Positions 17,726-26,076 of a stretch of DNA of 64,000 nt are shown piece after piece. Source of the DNA: JACVRW01 sp963826165. Its GTDB lineage: Bacteria; Actinomycetota; Thermoleophilia; Solirubrobacterales; Thermoleophilaceae. Under the pieces are notes generated by a model. It had not been told where the DNA came from. It did no database searches and was given only the letters and a program-made list of their open reading frames with translations. Every line of letters begins with the position of its first letter. Position 1 is the first letter of the stretch. The stretch lies in assembly GCA_963826165.1 (NCBI GenBank), contig CAWGWC010000017.1, forward strand, positions 186,001-250,000. The letters are read 5' to 3'. A program made the position numbers and the translations under genes.

Positions 17726-19195
17726 TCATGCGGTCCCCTTCTTGGGTCGTCGGTAGCCGACGGCTGCTTGGACGCTTGAGGGGCGCCATTTCTGGCCTCC
17801 GCGTAGCGTGGGTACTCCTTCATGGTTGAGGGTGTCGGCGATGGCCTGCAACGTCATCCCCTCGTGGCGCATCTCGGCGATGCGTTGTTTGAGCGGTGGC
17901 ACGTCTGACACCGAGGGCCGGCTGATCGGGGTGCCTTTGGCGCGTGCGGCGGCCAGGCCTTTGCGGGTGGCCTTCCCGAGGCGGTCGCGTTCCCAGCCGC
18001 TGACCGAGACGATCACGTTGGCCGCTTTGCGTCCGGCGGGGTCGGCGGTGTCGATGTTTTCCTCCAGCGACACAAACCGGCCGCCGCTGCGACCGACCGC
18101 TCTGAGGATCTCCCCCAGCTCGGCCACGGCCAGGCTCAGCTGCGGCAGGGCATAGACGACCACACAGGACGCCTCGCCGGCCTGCATGCGCCCCAACGCC
18201 CGCGCCAGGCCGGGCCGGCCGGCGGCGCGGCCGCTTTCGGGCTCGACGTCGCTGACGATCTCCAACAACTCCCAGCCCCGCTTGTCGCTGGCGGCGGCGA
18301 TCGCCTGGATCTGGGCCTGCAGCCCCGTCTCGTGCATCTGCACCCCCCTGGGGGCGCTGACATAGCCAATCGCGCGAACGGCCTCGCGCCGTCCGCCGTT
18401 CAGCTTCGTTGGCATGGCCGTCTTGACCGCCGCCGGGGCCGGGGCGGTGTCGTGTTCGGGCATCCGCACCAGCGGACGCACGGTGGCGTTGCGATCGGGC
18501 CTGCGGTCGGGCTTGCGGTCGGGCTTGCGGGCGGGGGCGACCCGGCCCCTAAGCGCACCGAACAGCGCCGACGCCAGCAGCAGCGGCAACGCCAGCGCCA
18601 GCATCACCCCGGGCTCGATCTCCTCCTCCTGCCCCGGAGCGGCAGCCGGAGACAGCGAAACCCCCAGCCCGGACTCGTCGTTGTCAAGCGCCGCCCGCAC
18701 CGGCACGGCCTGCTGCTGTGGCTGCCGGCCGGTCGCGGCAGGCCGCGTGTCGTCAACGCTGCGCGGCGGGTGGCCGCCACCAGCTGTCGGGTGGTCTGTG
18801 TCCCGGCGATCCCGTCCACCGCTACGCCCGCCTTGTGCTGGAAGCGGGCCACGCCGGCCTGGGTCAGCGGCCCATACAGGCCGTCGACCGGGCCCGGGCG
18901 CGCCCCCAAGCGCGTCAGCAGCCGCTGCAGCGCCTTCACGCGCCGCGCCTCTCCCTTGACCGTGCGCGGGGCAACGCCCACGCGCTGATAGCCCGCACCC
19001 ACCGTCAGCGCGCTAGTGGTGGCCGAACGCGCCAGAGCTCGCGGCGGTGCGCACCAACCCCGGCTTCCCGGACTGCGTGCCCGGGTTCTGGCCCGCGGCC
19101 GCGCCGGCGGTAACGGGCAACAGCAGCGCTATCAGCGCGGCGGCCACGGCCGTCCCGGCGACTCGGCGACAGACCAAGCCATATGTCGTAAACAT
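17726..19195 (-). pseudogene. Exported peptidoglycan-binding / membrane / degenerate serine-recombinase fusion (frameshifted)
   Basis: From ATG 19195, behind a good ribosome site (gaggag), the product starts with a signal peptide (AVAAALIALLLPVTAGAAAG). The frame shifts near 19010-19016 into a peptidoglycan-binding module (VKALQRLLTRLGARPGPVDG, then FQHKAGVAVDGIAG). It shifts back between about 18710 and 18790 into a linker and a membrane helix (VMLALALPLLLASALFGAL). A serine-recombinase domain and a recombinase-type HTH follow (MTLQAIADTLNHEGVPTLRGG). The two indels cancel, leaving exactly 490 codons. In the recombinase part the usual YxRVS motif is replaced by GYVSAP and LDRLxR by LPQLSL, so catalysis is unlikely. 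Predicted topology is wall-binding outside and DNA-binding inside. Confidence 0.7.
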
Positions 19196-19269
19196 GGTTT
19201 CTCCTCATCGAGCGATAAGCCCCGGGCGCAACCAGCGCCCCAGGCAGGTCTGACCTAGCCCCGCGGGGG

Positions 19270-22090
19270 CTAGCCAGGCCGCTCGATGACGGCGACAAAC
19301 GCCGCCTGGCGCCAAGGGGCCGGCGCGAGCTGCAAACGCCGGCACAGACGCACGGCGGCCAAAGCCGCCAGAGAAGCAAGAAGAGCAAAGAACAAGCCAA
19401 AGCCGAAGCCAAACCCGCCACCACCAGCCTGGCCCGCACCCGAACCAGGCGCCGGGCTAGGCGGAACCGGCAGAGTCGACCCGGTCGACGAACCCGCACC
19501 GGGCAACGACACCGACCCCACCGCAACACCAGACGGCGCATAACCCAACGAGCCCGCGCCCGCGGCCGGCAAACCCAGCGAACCGACAGCCGGGCCACCA
19601 GGGCGAGAGGCCACGGGGACGCTGCCAGCACCGGGCCGGACGGCAAGCTCGACGAGCGGGGCAGACGGTGCGGGGGCGGTTGGCGCGGGCGAAGCCGCAG
19701 GCGACGGGGCCGCGTGTGGGGCCGGGGCGGTCGTGGCTTCATGCGGAGCCACCGGCGCCGACAGTGGTGTCGCGCGACCGCCGGGACCGGAGACCGGATC
19801 AAGGACGGTGCCGACCGTGTCCGCCGCCGGGCCCATCACACCGGCCGCCGTATCGACCACGGGGTCGACCAGACCGGCCGCTACCTCGCCCACTGGGTCC
19901 ACCAGGTCCGTCGCGGTGTCCATAAGCGGGGTCAGAGCTTGGTCCACCGTCTGAGCCGCCGGCGTAAGCAGCTGAGCGCCGCTATCAGCCACCGGCGTAA
20001 CGATCTCGTTGGCGGCATCGACCAGCGGCGCGAGGGCCTCGTCGACCGAGTCGGTCAGCGGGGCGACGATCTCGTTGGCGGTATCGGTCAGCGGCGCCAC
20101 GATCTCGTCGGCCGTATCGACCAGTGGCGCGAGCGCCTCGTCGACCGAGTCGGTCAGCGGGGCGACGATCTCGTTGGCGGTATCGGTCAGCGGCGCCACG
20201 ATCTCGTCGGCCGTATCGACCAGTGGCGCGAGCGCCTCGTCGACCGAGTCGGTCAGCGGGGCGACGATCTCGTTGGCGGTATCGGTCAGCGGCGCCACGA
20301 TCTCGTCGGCCGTATCGACCAGTGGCGCGAGCGCCTCGTCGACCGAGTCGGTCAGCGGGGCGACGATCTCGTTGGCGGTATCGGTCAGCGGCGCCACGAT
20401 CTCGTCGGCCGTATCGACCAGTGGCGCGAGCGCCTCGTCGACCGAGTCGGTCAGCGGCGCGACGATCTCGTTGGCGGTATCGGTCAGCGGCGCCACGATC
20501 TCGTCGGCCGTATCGACCAGTGGCGCGAGCGCCTCGTCGACCGAGTCGGTCAGCGGCGCGACGATCTCGTTGGCGGTGTCGGTCAGCGGCGCGACGTCTC
20601 GTCGGCTGTATCGACCAGTGGCGCGAGCGCCTCGTCGACCGAGTCGGTCAGCGGCGCGACGATCTCGTTGGCGGTGTCGGTCAGCGGCGCCACGATCTCG
20701 TCGGCGTATCGACCAGTGGCGCGAGCGCCTCGTCGACCGAGTCGGTCAGCGGCGCGACGATCTCGTTGGCGGTGTCGGTCAGCGGCGCGAGCGTCTCGTC
20801 GGCTGTATCGACCAGTGGCGCGAGGGCCTCGTCGACCGAGTCGGTCAGCGGCGCGACGATCTCGTTGGCGGTATCGGTCAGCGGCGCCACGATCTCGTCG
20901 GCCGTATCGACCAGTGGCGCGAGCGCCTCGTCGACCGAGTCGGTCAGCGGCGCGACGATCTCGTTGGCGGTGTCGGTCAGCGGCGCGAGCGCGTCGTCGG
21001 CTGTATCGCCCAGTGGCGCGAGGGCCTCGTCGGCCGAGTCGGTCAGCGGCGCGGCGATCTCGTTGGCGGTGTCGGTCAGCGGCGCCACGATCTCGTCGGC
21101 TGTATCGACTAGTGGCGCGAGCGTCTCGTCGGCCGAGTCGGTCAGCGGCGCGGCGATCTCGTTGGCGGTGTCGGTCAGCGGCGCCACGATCTCGTCGGCT
21201 GTATCGACTAGTGGCGCGAGCGTCTCGTCGGCCGAGTCGGTCAGCGGCGCCACGATCTCGTCGGCCGAATCGAGTACCGGCGCGAGCGCCTCTTCGGCCG
21301 GGGCGAGCGTCTCGTTGGCGGAATCGGTCAGGGGGGACACCGCGTCCGCTGCGGTGTCGGTGAGCGGGGCCGCGAGCTGGCCGGGGGTCTCGGCGACTGA
21401 AAGCAGCGAGTCGGGCGTGGACGTAACTGACTCGGGCGTCGGGGGAGCGGGGGGCGGCGAGGGCACCGGGAGGGCGCTCGCGGCGTCGTCGGCGCCGTCG
21501 CTGACCTGGCTTGTCAGCGTTTCGATGCCGGGCGTGGGCGGCTCGACCGGGTCGGGAGCCGTGGGAGGCGACGGCGGCTCAGTCGAGGAGGACGGGGGGC
21601 TGATCTCGGTCTGATCGGGCGTCGAAACGGCGGCCGCGGGAGTGGTGGATGAGGGCGGATCCACCGGGAGGGGCAGAGCGGGCGGCTGGGACGGGGCGGG
21701 AGCTGCGGTGGTGGGTGACTCGGGGACGGCGGGCTCGGACGGGGCGGGCTCGGACGGGGCGGGCTCGGACGGGGCGGGCTCGGACGGGGCAGGCGCCGGG
21801 GCGGGTTCAGGCGCGGCGGGCTCGGACGGGGCGGGAGCGGCGACGGGCTCGGAATCGGCCGGCTCGGGTGGCGCGGGGACCTGCTCGGTGGCTTGCTGTG
21901 CCACCTCGGAGACGGCTTGGACCGGGTCCGGGGCCGACGGGGCTGTCGGCGTCGTGGGCAGCTGCGCCGAAACCCCTGGTGCCCACGCCAGCAGAGCCAC
22001 GGCTGCGACGGCGGCGGCGGCACACCGGCGCCGTAAAGGCCCGCGGGCCCCGGCGGGGCGTGCTTTGAGATGAGGCGCGTCGAGGTTCAA
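19270..22090 (-). pseudogene. Large anchored surface protein of 11-residue repeats (frameshifted)
   Basis: The start is probably TTG 22090. A signal peptide follows (AAAAVAAVALLAWAPGVSA), then a Pro/Ala/Ser/Glu-rich stalk with PSEPA repeats. A long array of 11-residue units follows, such as PLTDTANEIVA, PLTDSVDEALA and PLVDTADEIVA. After that come a second Pro/Ala/Gly-rich region and a C-terminal membrane helix (FGLFFALLASLAALAAV) with a basic tail. The array loses frame at two places, near 20594 and 20704. Comparison with sister repeats shows one missing base at each, and restoring both gives exactly 941 codons. The role is probably a wall-spanning fibre or spacer; no enzyme domain is visible. 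It lies just upstream of, and on the same strand as, the peptidoglycan-binding/recombinase fusion. Confidence 0.75.
20030..21300. repeat. Tandem 99-bp repeat array inside the surface-protein gene
   Basis: About a dozen copies of a 99-bp unit, each made of three related 33-bp (11-codon) subunits. Copies from about 20035 to 20430 are nearly identical and spaced exactly 99 bases (for example gcctcg at 20135 and 20234). Copies toward 21300 diverge more and use only two subunit types. Two copies have lost one base each, near 20594 and 20704. The gradient of identity suggests recent expansion at one side of the array. Confidence 0.95.
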
Positions 22091-22392
22091 GGGTTCCGGT
22101 CTTGGCGCAATCGACTACGAGAGTGGCCCTACCCAGCCGGCACCTTCAGCTTCGCGAAAACCACCACAACCTCCCTCTTTTTGTCGCAAATTGCGACTTT
22201 TCGAGGCCCCAAAACCTGTGCACGTATACGCAATTCTCCGCCACCAGCCGTGCCTGCAGTGGCTCTCGAGCATGGCGATTCGCCTTGCCCGGCTGCTGGT
22301 TCAACGAGCACCGTGACCGATGTCACGGGAATCGATCCGCCGCCTTCGGGGTCCCTGAATATGCACAGCAACTCCCCAAGAAAGGGGACAGC
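22091..22392. promoter_or_regulatory. Divergent control region with two palindromes
   Basis: This 302-base gap separates the minus-strand surface-protein gene from the plus-strand small gene and is AT-richer than its surroundings. It holds the palindrome gtcgcaa-a-ttgcgac at 22183-22197, flanked by T-runs on the plus strand. That could be an operator for the surface gene (93 bases from its start) or a weak plus-strand terminator. It also holds the CRP-like palindrome listed separately. No convincing gene is seen here. Confidence 0.5.
22311..22328. promoter_or_regulatory. CRP/FNR-like palindrome ccgtgac-cgat-gtcacgg
   Basis: A perfect 7-bp inverted repeat with a 4-base spacer. It contains GTGA-N6-TCAC, the core recognised by CRP/FNR-family regulators. 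It lies 65 bases before the start codon at 22393, suitable for activation of that small gene. No CRP-type gene is in the window. Confidence 0.5.
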
Positions 22393-22602
22393 ATGTCCAG
22401 CAGCAACCTCAAGCGGTCAGGGAAGGCACCCAAGCCTTCCGACGGTCACCGCGAAGCCGTGCCCTCCGAGGTCGCGAACTCTGGCCTCACGGAGACTGAT
22501 GGCGACAAGCTGCCCCTGAATCCGAAGGCCAAGGTCGCCGTTCGCTCATCCGAGCGCCCCAAGAACGTCTTCTACGAGAACGACTATCTGAACGGGGAGT
22601 GA
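22393..22602 (+). CDS. Small hydrophilic protein of unknown function
   Basis: A 69-residue protein with a clear ribosome site (aaagggga) seven bases before the ATG. The composition is polar, Lys/Ser/Pro-rich, without Cys, signal peptide or membrane helix, and so probably disordered. The C-terminus is distinct: RPKNVFYENDYLNGE. That shape (variable leader plus aromatic-rich tail) resembles modified-peptide precursors, but no maturation enzyme is adjacent, so this remains speculation. The CRP-like palindrome upstream suggests regulated expression. Confidence 0.6.
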   Translation: MSSSNLKRSGKAPKPSDGHREAVPSEVANSGLTETDGDKLPLNPKAKVAVRSSERPKNVFYENDYLNGE

Positions 22603-22712
22603 CCCTGGTGGGTCGCGGGCCGGCGCCCAAGCGGACGGAGGCCCCGAGTTAGGGCGACGATCGCCACCGGCCTCCTCGAACGCGCAAACCCGCTCCTGGA
22701 GCGGGCTGCTGG

Positions 22713-22787
22713 AGTACCGCCACGGGGATTCGAACCCCGGTTTCCGCCGTGAGAGGGCGGCGTCCTAGTCCCCTAGACGATGGCGGC
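22713..22787 (-). tRNA. tRNA-Glu (anticodon CTC)
   Basis: Minus-strand cloverleaf with acceptor stem GCCGCCA/TGGCGGT (first pair G-U) and discriminator A. The anticodon arm is CCGCC-CTCTCAC-GGCGG (anticodon CTC) and the T-arm is CGGGGTTCGAATCCCCG. CCA is not encoded. It is divergent from the B12 riboswitch that starts 40 bases away. Confidence 0.95.
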
Positions 22788-22826
22788 CTGCCGGCGGGCG
22801 ATTCTAGCGGTGGGCGGCGGGATTGC

Positions 22827-23026
22827 CCACGAGGGTAGGATGTCCCCGTTCATCGGCCGGTGGTCGAGGGAAGTCCGGTGAGAATCCGGCGCGGTCCCGC
22901 CACTGTGTACGGGCGCTGAGGCGTCGCAAGAAGCCACTGGGGAGCCTACGGTCCCCCGGGAAGGCGCGACGAGGAGCCCCGAGCCAGGAGACCTCACTCC
23001 GGCCGCAGCCCATACGACCCTCGTGG
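22827..23026 (+). promoter_or_regulatory. Cobalamin (B12) riboswitch
   Basis: The conserved core ggaagtccggtgagaatccgg, followed by gcggtcccgccactgt, and the B12 box gagccaggagacct (22981-22994) identify an adenosylcobalamin-type riboswitch. The closing P1 helix is a perfect 10-bp pairing of ccacgagggt (22827-22836) with accctcgtgg (23017-23026). The 3' strand of P1 runs into the ggaagggg ribosome site of the gene at 23040. Ligand binding could therefore control translation directly. It governs the six-gene operon that follows. Confidence 0.97.
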
Positions 23027-23039
23027 AAGGGGTGGCTCG

Positions 23040-24431
23040 ATGTCTCTTTGCTCCCGGCGTGCTCTACCAGGCGCGCTCGTCCTGCTCTCACTGGCCCTGC
23101 CCTCGACGGCACTGGCCCTGCCCGTGACCGTCAACCTCCGTGTGGAAGGACCGACGGCGACGGTGTTCGACGGTCCGGTCACCACCGACGGCCACGCCGT
23201 GACCACCGTGGCCGGCGGCACCCATCCCTGCGACGGGACCAACGGCGCCGCGCAACCGACGGCCGGCCCCACCGCCACCGCGGCACTCGACGACGCCGCC
23301 CGGGCGGCCGGCTTCACCATCGACGGCCCCTACGGCAGCTTCGGCATCGATGACTTCTTCATCGAGCGGGTGGCCGACCAGCAGATCGATCCGAACACGG
23401 CGTACTGGTCCCTGTGGATCAACCAGGTCTTCTCCGACCAGGGCGGCTGCCAGAAGCGCGTCCTTGCCGGCCAGGACGTCCTGTGGGCCGGAATCCCCTT
23501 CTCGGTGTCCGTCCCGCTGAGGCTCGAGGGCTCCAACACTGCCACCGTGGGCCGCCCGGTGAACGTGCGCGTCACCGATGGCCAGACCAAGGTCCCACAG
23601 GCCGGCGCGACCGTGGGCGGGGCCACCACCAGCGCCAGCGGGATCGCCACGCTGAGCTTCGCCCGGAAGGGCATCTACCGTCTGAAGGCCTCGAAGCCCG
23701 ACACGATCCGCTCGAACACGATCGTGATGTGCGTCGATCCGGAGGGCGCCGATCCCTGCAGCTCGACCGACGCCACCGGACCGGCCATCGCCGTGGGCGC
23801 CGCCGGCGGCCAGCGCGGCGGCCTGGCCAGCACCCGCGGCCGCTCACGCACCATGTTGATCTCGTGGGCCGGTGACGACCGGTCGGGAAGCGGGGTCAGG
23901 TACTACTCGGTCGACGTCGCCGAGGCGGGGGAGACGACGTGGCGCTCGCTGCTCGACAAGTCCCCGGCCAACGGACTCCACTTTCGTGGGGACGTGGGCG
24001 CGACCTACCGCTTTCGCATCACCGCCACCGACCGCGCGCTCAACGACACCACCGTCGTGAGCGAGCCGGTGACGGTGCCGGTCGACGATCGTAACCGCAG
24101 CCTCTGGCGCTTCTCGAAGGGCGACTGGAAGCGCATCCGGCGCGCGCAGGCCTGGGGCAAGACCGTGATCCGGGCCGCAGATGCGGGCGCCGGCGCGCGC
24201 TTCTCGTTCGAGGGCTCGCAGGTGGCGCTGGTCGGCCGCAAGCTGCCCAAGGGAGGGCGCCTGCGGGTGACCGTCGACGGCCGGAGCCGGGTGCTGCGCA
24301 CGCGCGGGCGCTCGGGGTACCGGACCGTGCTCTGGTCGGCCGACGGGCTCGGTGACGGGCGTCACCGCCTGTTGCTGCGCTCGCTCGGCGGGGGCCCGGT
24401 GGAGCTCGACGCGGTGGCGCCCTCGCCGTGA
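23040..24431 (+). CDS. Secreted DUF4430/transcobalamin-beta-like multidomain protein
   Basis: First gene after the B12 riboswitch; 463 residues. A signal peptide (ALVLLSLALPSTALALP) is followed by a DUF4430-like domain at about residues 25-155. That domain has the characteristic core AYWSLWINQVF and then GQDVLWAG, with a Cys pair. An Ig-like domain with VPQAGATVGG follows, then a fibronectin-like region (SWAGDDRSGSGVRYYSVDV) and a C-terminal beta-rich, jelly-roll-like module (FSFEGSQVALVGRKL). There is no membrane anchor, so it is released or wall-held. DUF4430 is related to the beta domain of transcobalamin/intrinsic factor that closes over B12. With the riboswitch, a role in extracellular B12 capture is likely. 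The stop overlaps the next GTG. Confidence 0.85.
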   Translation: MSLCSRRALPGALVLLSLALPSTALALPVTVNLRVEGPTATVFDGPVTTDGHAVTTVAGGTHPCDGTNGAAQPTAGPTATAALDDAARAAGFTIDGPYGSFGIDDFFIERVADQQIDPNTAYWSLWINQVFSDQGGCQKRVLAGQDVLWAGIPFSVSVPLRLEGSNTATVGRPVNVRVTDGQTKVPQAGATVGGATTSASGIATLSFARKGIYRLKASKPDTIRSNTIVMCVDPEGADPCSSTDATGPAIAVGAAGGQRGGLASTRGRSRTMLISWAGDDRSGSGVRYYSVDVAEAGETTWRSLLDKSPANGLHFRGDVGATYRFRITATDRALNDTTVVSEPVTVPVDDRNRSLWRFSKGDWKRIRRAQAWGKTVIRAADAGAGARFSFEGSQVALVGRKLPKGGRLRVTVDGRSRVLRTRGRSGYRTVLWSADGLGDGRHRLLLRSLGGGPVELDAVAPSP

Positions 24432-25144
24432 GCCGAGCCGCTCCGGCCACCGCCGTGCTCGCGCTGACCCTGTTCGGCGCGGCGGCGCCGGCCTTGGGCG
24501 CGCCGGCGGCCCCTACCGTCGAGCAGATGGTGGTGTTTCGCAGCGAGGACGCGGTGACCCGGGACGTGGCGGCGAAGCAGACGCTCGTGACGGTGGGCGG
24601 GCGCCGTTGCGCCGCCGGGGCCGGCACGGCGCTGGCGGTGCTGGCCCGCAGCGGCGCGGGCCGCCTGCGGCTACGTGACTTCGGCTCGTGCTCGGGCCGG
24701 CCGCGCGACGCCGCGGGCCTGTTCGTGGAGGCCATCCGCGGCGAGCGCAACCGAAGGCAGAACGGCTGGGTCTACAAGGTGGGCCGGCGGGCGGCCAGCG
24801 CGGGGGCCGCCGATCCCTCCGGCCCGTTCGGGCGGGGACGGCTGCGCCGGGGCCAGCAGCTGACCTGGTTCTACTGCCGCATGCGCGCCGGCGGTTGCCA
24901 GCGCACCCTCGCGATCGAGGCGAGGGGCGAACCGGGAGCGGCGACGATCAGCGTGCGCGGCTACGACGACGAGGGTCGCGGCGTGCCGGTGGCGGGCGCG
25001 GCCGTCACGGCGTCGGGCGGCGGGACGGGCATGACCGCGTCCGACGGCAGCGTGCGCCTGACCCTTCCGCCGGGTCGCCACACCATCGTGGCCCGCAAGG
25101 ATGGCCTGGTGCGCTCGTTCGCCGAGGAGATCGTCGTCGGGTGA
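24428..25144 (+). CDS. Secreted divergent DUF4430-like protein with carboxypeptidase-regulatory-like domain
   Basis: The 238-residue product starts at the GTGA overlap with the previous gene. It has a signal peptide (AVLALTLFGAAAPALGAPA). A domain with the DUF4430-type layout follows (RQNGWVYKVGRR, then RLRRGQQLTWFYC), divergent and with several Cys. A C-terminal beta-sandwich has the look of a regulatory-like/Ig fold (GVPVAGAAVTASGGGTGM, then LPPGRHTIVARKDG). It has no anchor. It is the second of three DUF4430-type exported proteins in the B12 operon; assignment rests on the aromatic NGWxYKV core and on context. Confidence 0.8.
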   Translation: MSRAAPATAVLALTLFGAAAPALGAPAAPTVEQMVVFRSEDAVTRDVAAKQTLVTVGGRRCAAGAGTALAVLARSGAGRLRLRDFGSCSGRPRDAAGLFVEAIRGERNRRQNGWVYKVGRRAASAGAADPSGPFGRGRLRRGQQLTWFYCRMRAGGCQRTLAIEARGEPGAATISVRGYDDEGRGVPVAGAAVTASGGGTGMTASDGSVRLTLPPGRHTIVARKDGLVRSFAEEIVVG

Positions 25145-26076
25145 GCCGGCTCGTCGCCCTCGTGTGTGCGATCACCCTCGCCGCCGGCGTCGCGGGCTGC
25201 GGCATCGGCGAAGGCGAGGAGCGCGGCGGCGACGGCGCCCAGGTTCGCGTCACGCGCGACTTCGGCAAGGTGGAGCTCGGCTCGGCCCGGGTCGAGGCCG
25301 TGCGCGAGGACCAGACGGTGCTGCGGCTGCTCGAGGCCAACTTCGAGGTGGGCACGAGCTTCGGGGGCCGCTTCGTCGATGCCATCGACGGGGTCGAGAG
25401 CCGGGGACCGGAGGACCAGGTGGACTGGTTCTACTTCGTGAACGGGGTCGAGGCGGAGGTGGGCGCCGCCGAGTTCGAGCTCTCGCCCGCCGACCGCGTC
25501 CAGTGGGACCGGCGTGACTGGCGGGTGACGATGCGCGTGCCCGCGATCGTGGGCGCCTTTCCCGAGCCGTTCCTGAACGGGCTGGAGGGCAAGCGGCGCC
25601 CGGTGCGGGTGGAGTGCGAGGACTCGGAGTCGAGCGCGTGCAACGAGGCACGCGAGACGCTGGAGCAAGAGGGGGTGTCGACCTCGGGCTCGTCGCTCGG
25701 CGCCCCGGGCGTCGAGGAGGTGACCCGGCTGGCCGTGGCGCGCTGGCCCGCGGCCCGGATCGTGCGCGGTGCGGCCAGCCTGGAGCAGGGGCCCGAGGAG
25801 AACGGCGTCTTCGTACGCGTGGCCGAGGACGGCCGCTCGATCGATCTGCTCGACGAGTACGGCGAAGTGGCCCGCACCGTTCGCCCCGGCGACGGCGTGG
25901 GCCTGGTGCTGGCCATGCGGCCACTTCAGGAGGAGCTCGTGTGGCTGGTCACGGCGCTCGACGAGCAGGGCCTCGAAGCAGGCGTGCGGGCACTCGACGA
26001 AGGGCGCCTGCGCGACGCCTTTGCGGTCGCGGTCCAGGACGACAGGGTGGACAAGCTCCCGCTGGCCACGCAATGA
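25141..26076 (+). CDS. DUF4430 lipoprotein
   Basis: A 311-residue protein beginning at another GTGA overlap. The N-terminus is a lipoprotein signal ending in the lipobox VAGC, so the mature protein should be held on the outer face of the membrane. The following domain is the clearest DUF4430 of the three: TVLRLLEANFEVGTSFGG, then DWFYFVNGVEAEVGAAEFEL and DRVQWDRRDW. The C-terminal 180 residues form a separate alpha/beta region (from about GAFPEPFLNG) whose family I do not know. Its position just before ecfT suggests that it delivers ligand to the ECF importer. The stop overlaps the next ATG. Confidence 0.88.
   Translation: MSRLVALVCAITLAAGVAGCGIGEGEERGGDGAQVRVTRDFGKVELGSARVEAVREDQTVLRLLEANFEVGTSFGGRFVDAIDGVESRGPEDQVDWFYFVNGVEAEVGAAEFELSPADRVQWDRRDWRVTMRVPAIVGAFPEPFLNGLEGKRRPVRVECEDSESSACNEARETLEQEGVSTSGSSLGAPGVEEVTRLAVARWPAARIVRGAASLEQGPEENGVFVRVAEDGRSIDLLDEYGEVARTVRPGDGVGLVLAMRPLQEELVWLVTALDEQGLEAGVRALDEGRLRDAFAVAVQDDRVDKLPLATQ

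Noticed and set aside
20030..21300. CRISPR array
   Set aside because: Repeats are 99 bp, contiguous, coding and without unique spacers; no cas genes are present.
19714..21614. Three long plus-strand open frames across the 99-bp repeat array
   Set aside because: All frames are kept open by the periodicity of the repeat. Only the minus-strand frame has a signal peptide, stalks and a C-terminal anchor.
17726..22602. Mobile element or genomic island between tRNA-Leu and tRNA-Glu
   Set aside because: The recombinase domain is degenerate and membrane-linked. I saw no terminal inverted repeats, no tRNA-end direct repeats and no transfer genes.
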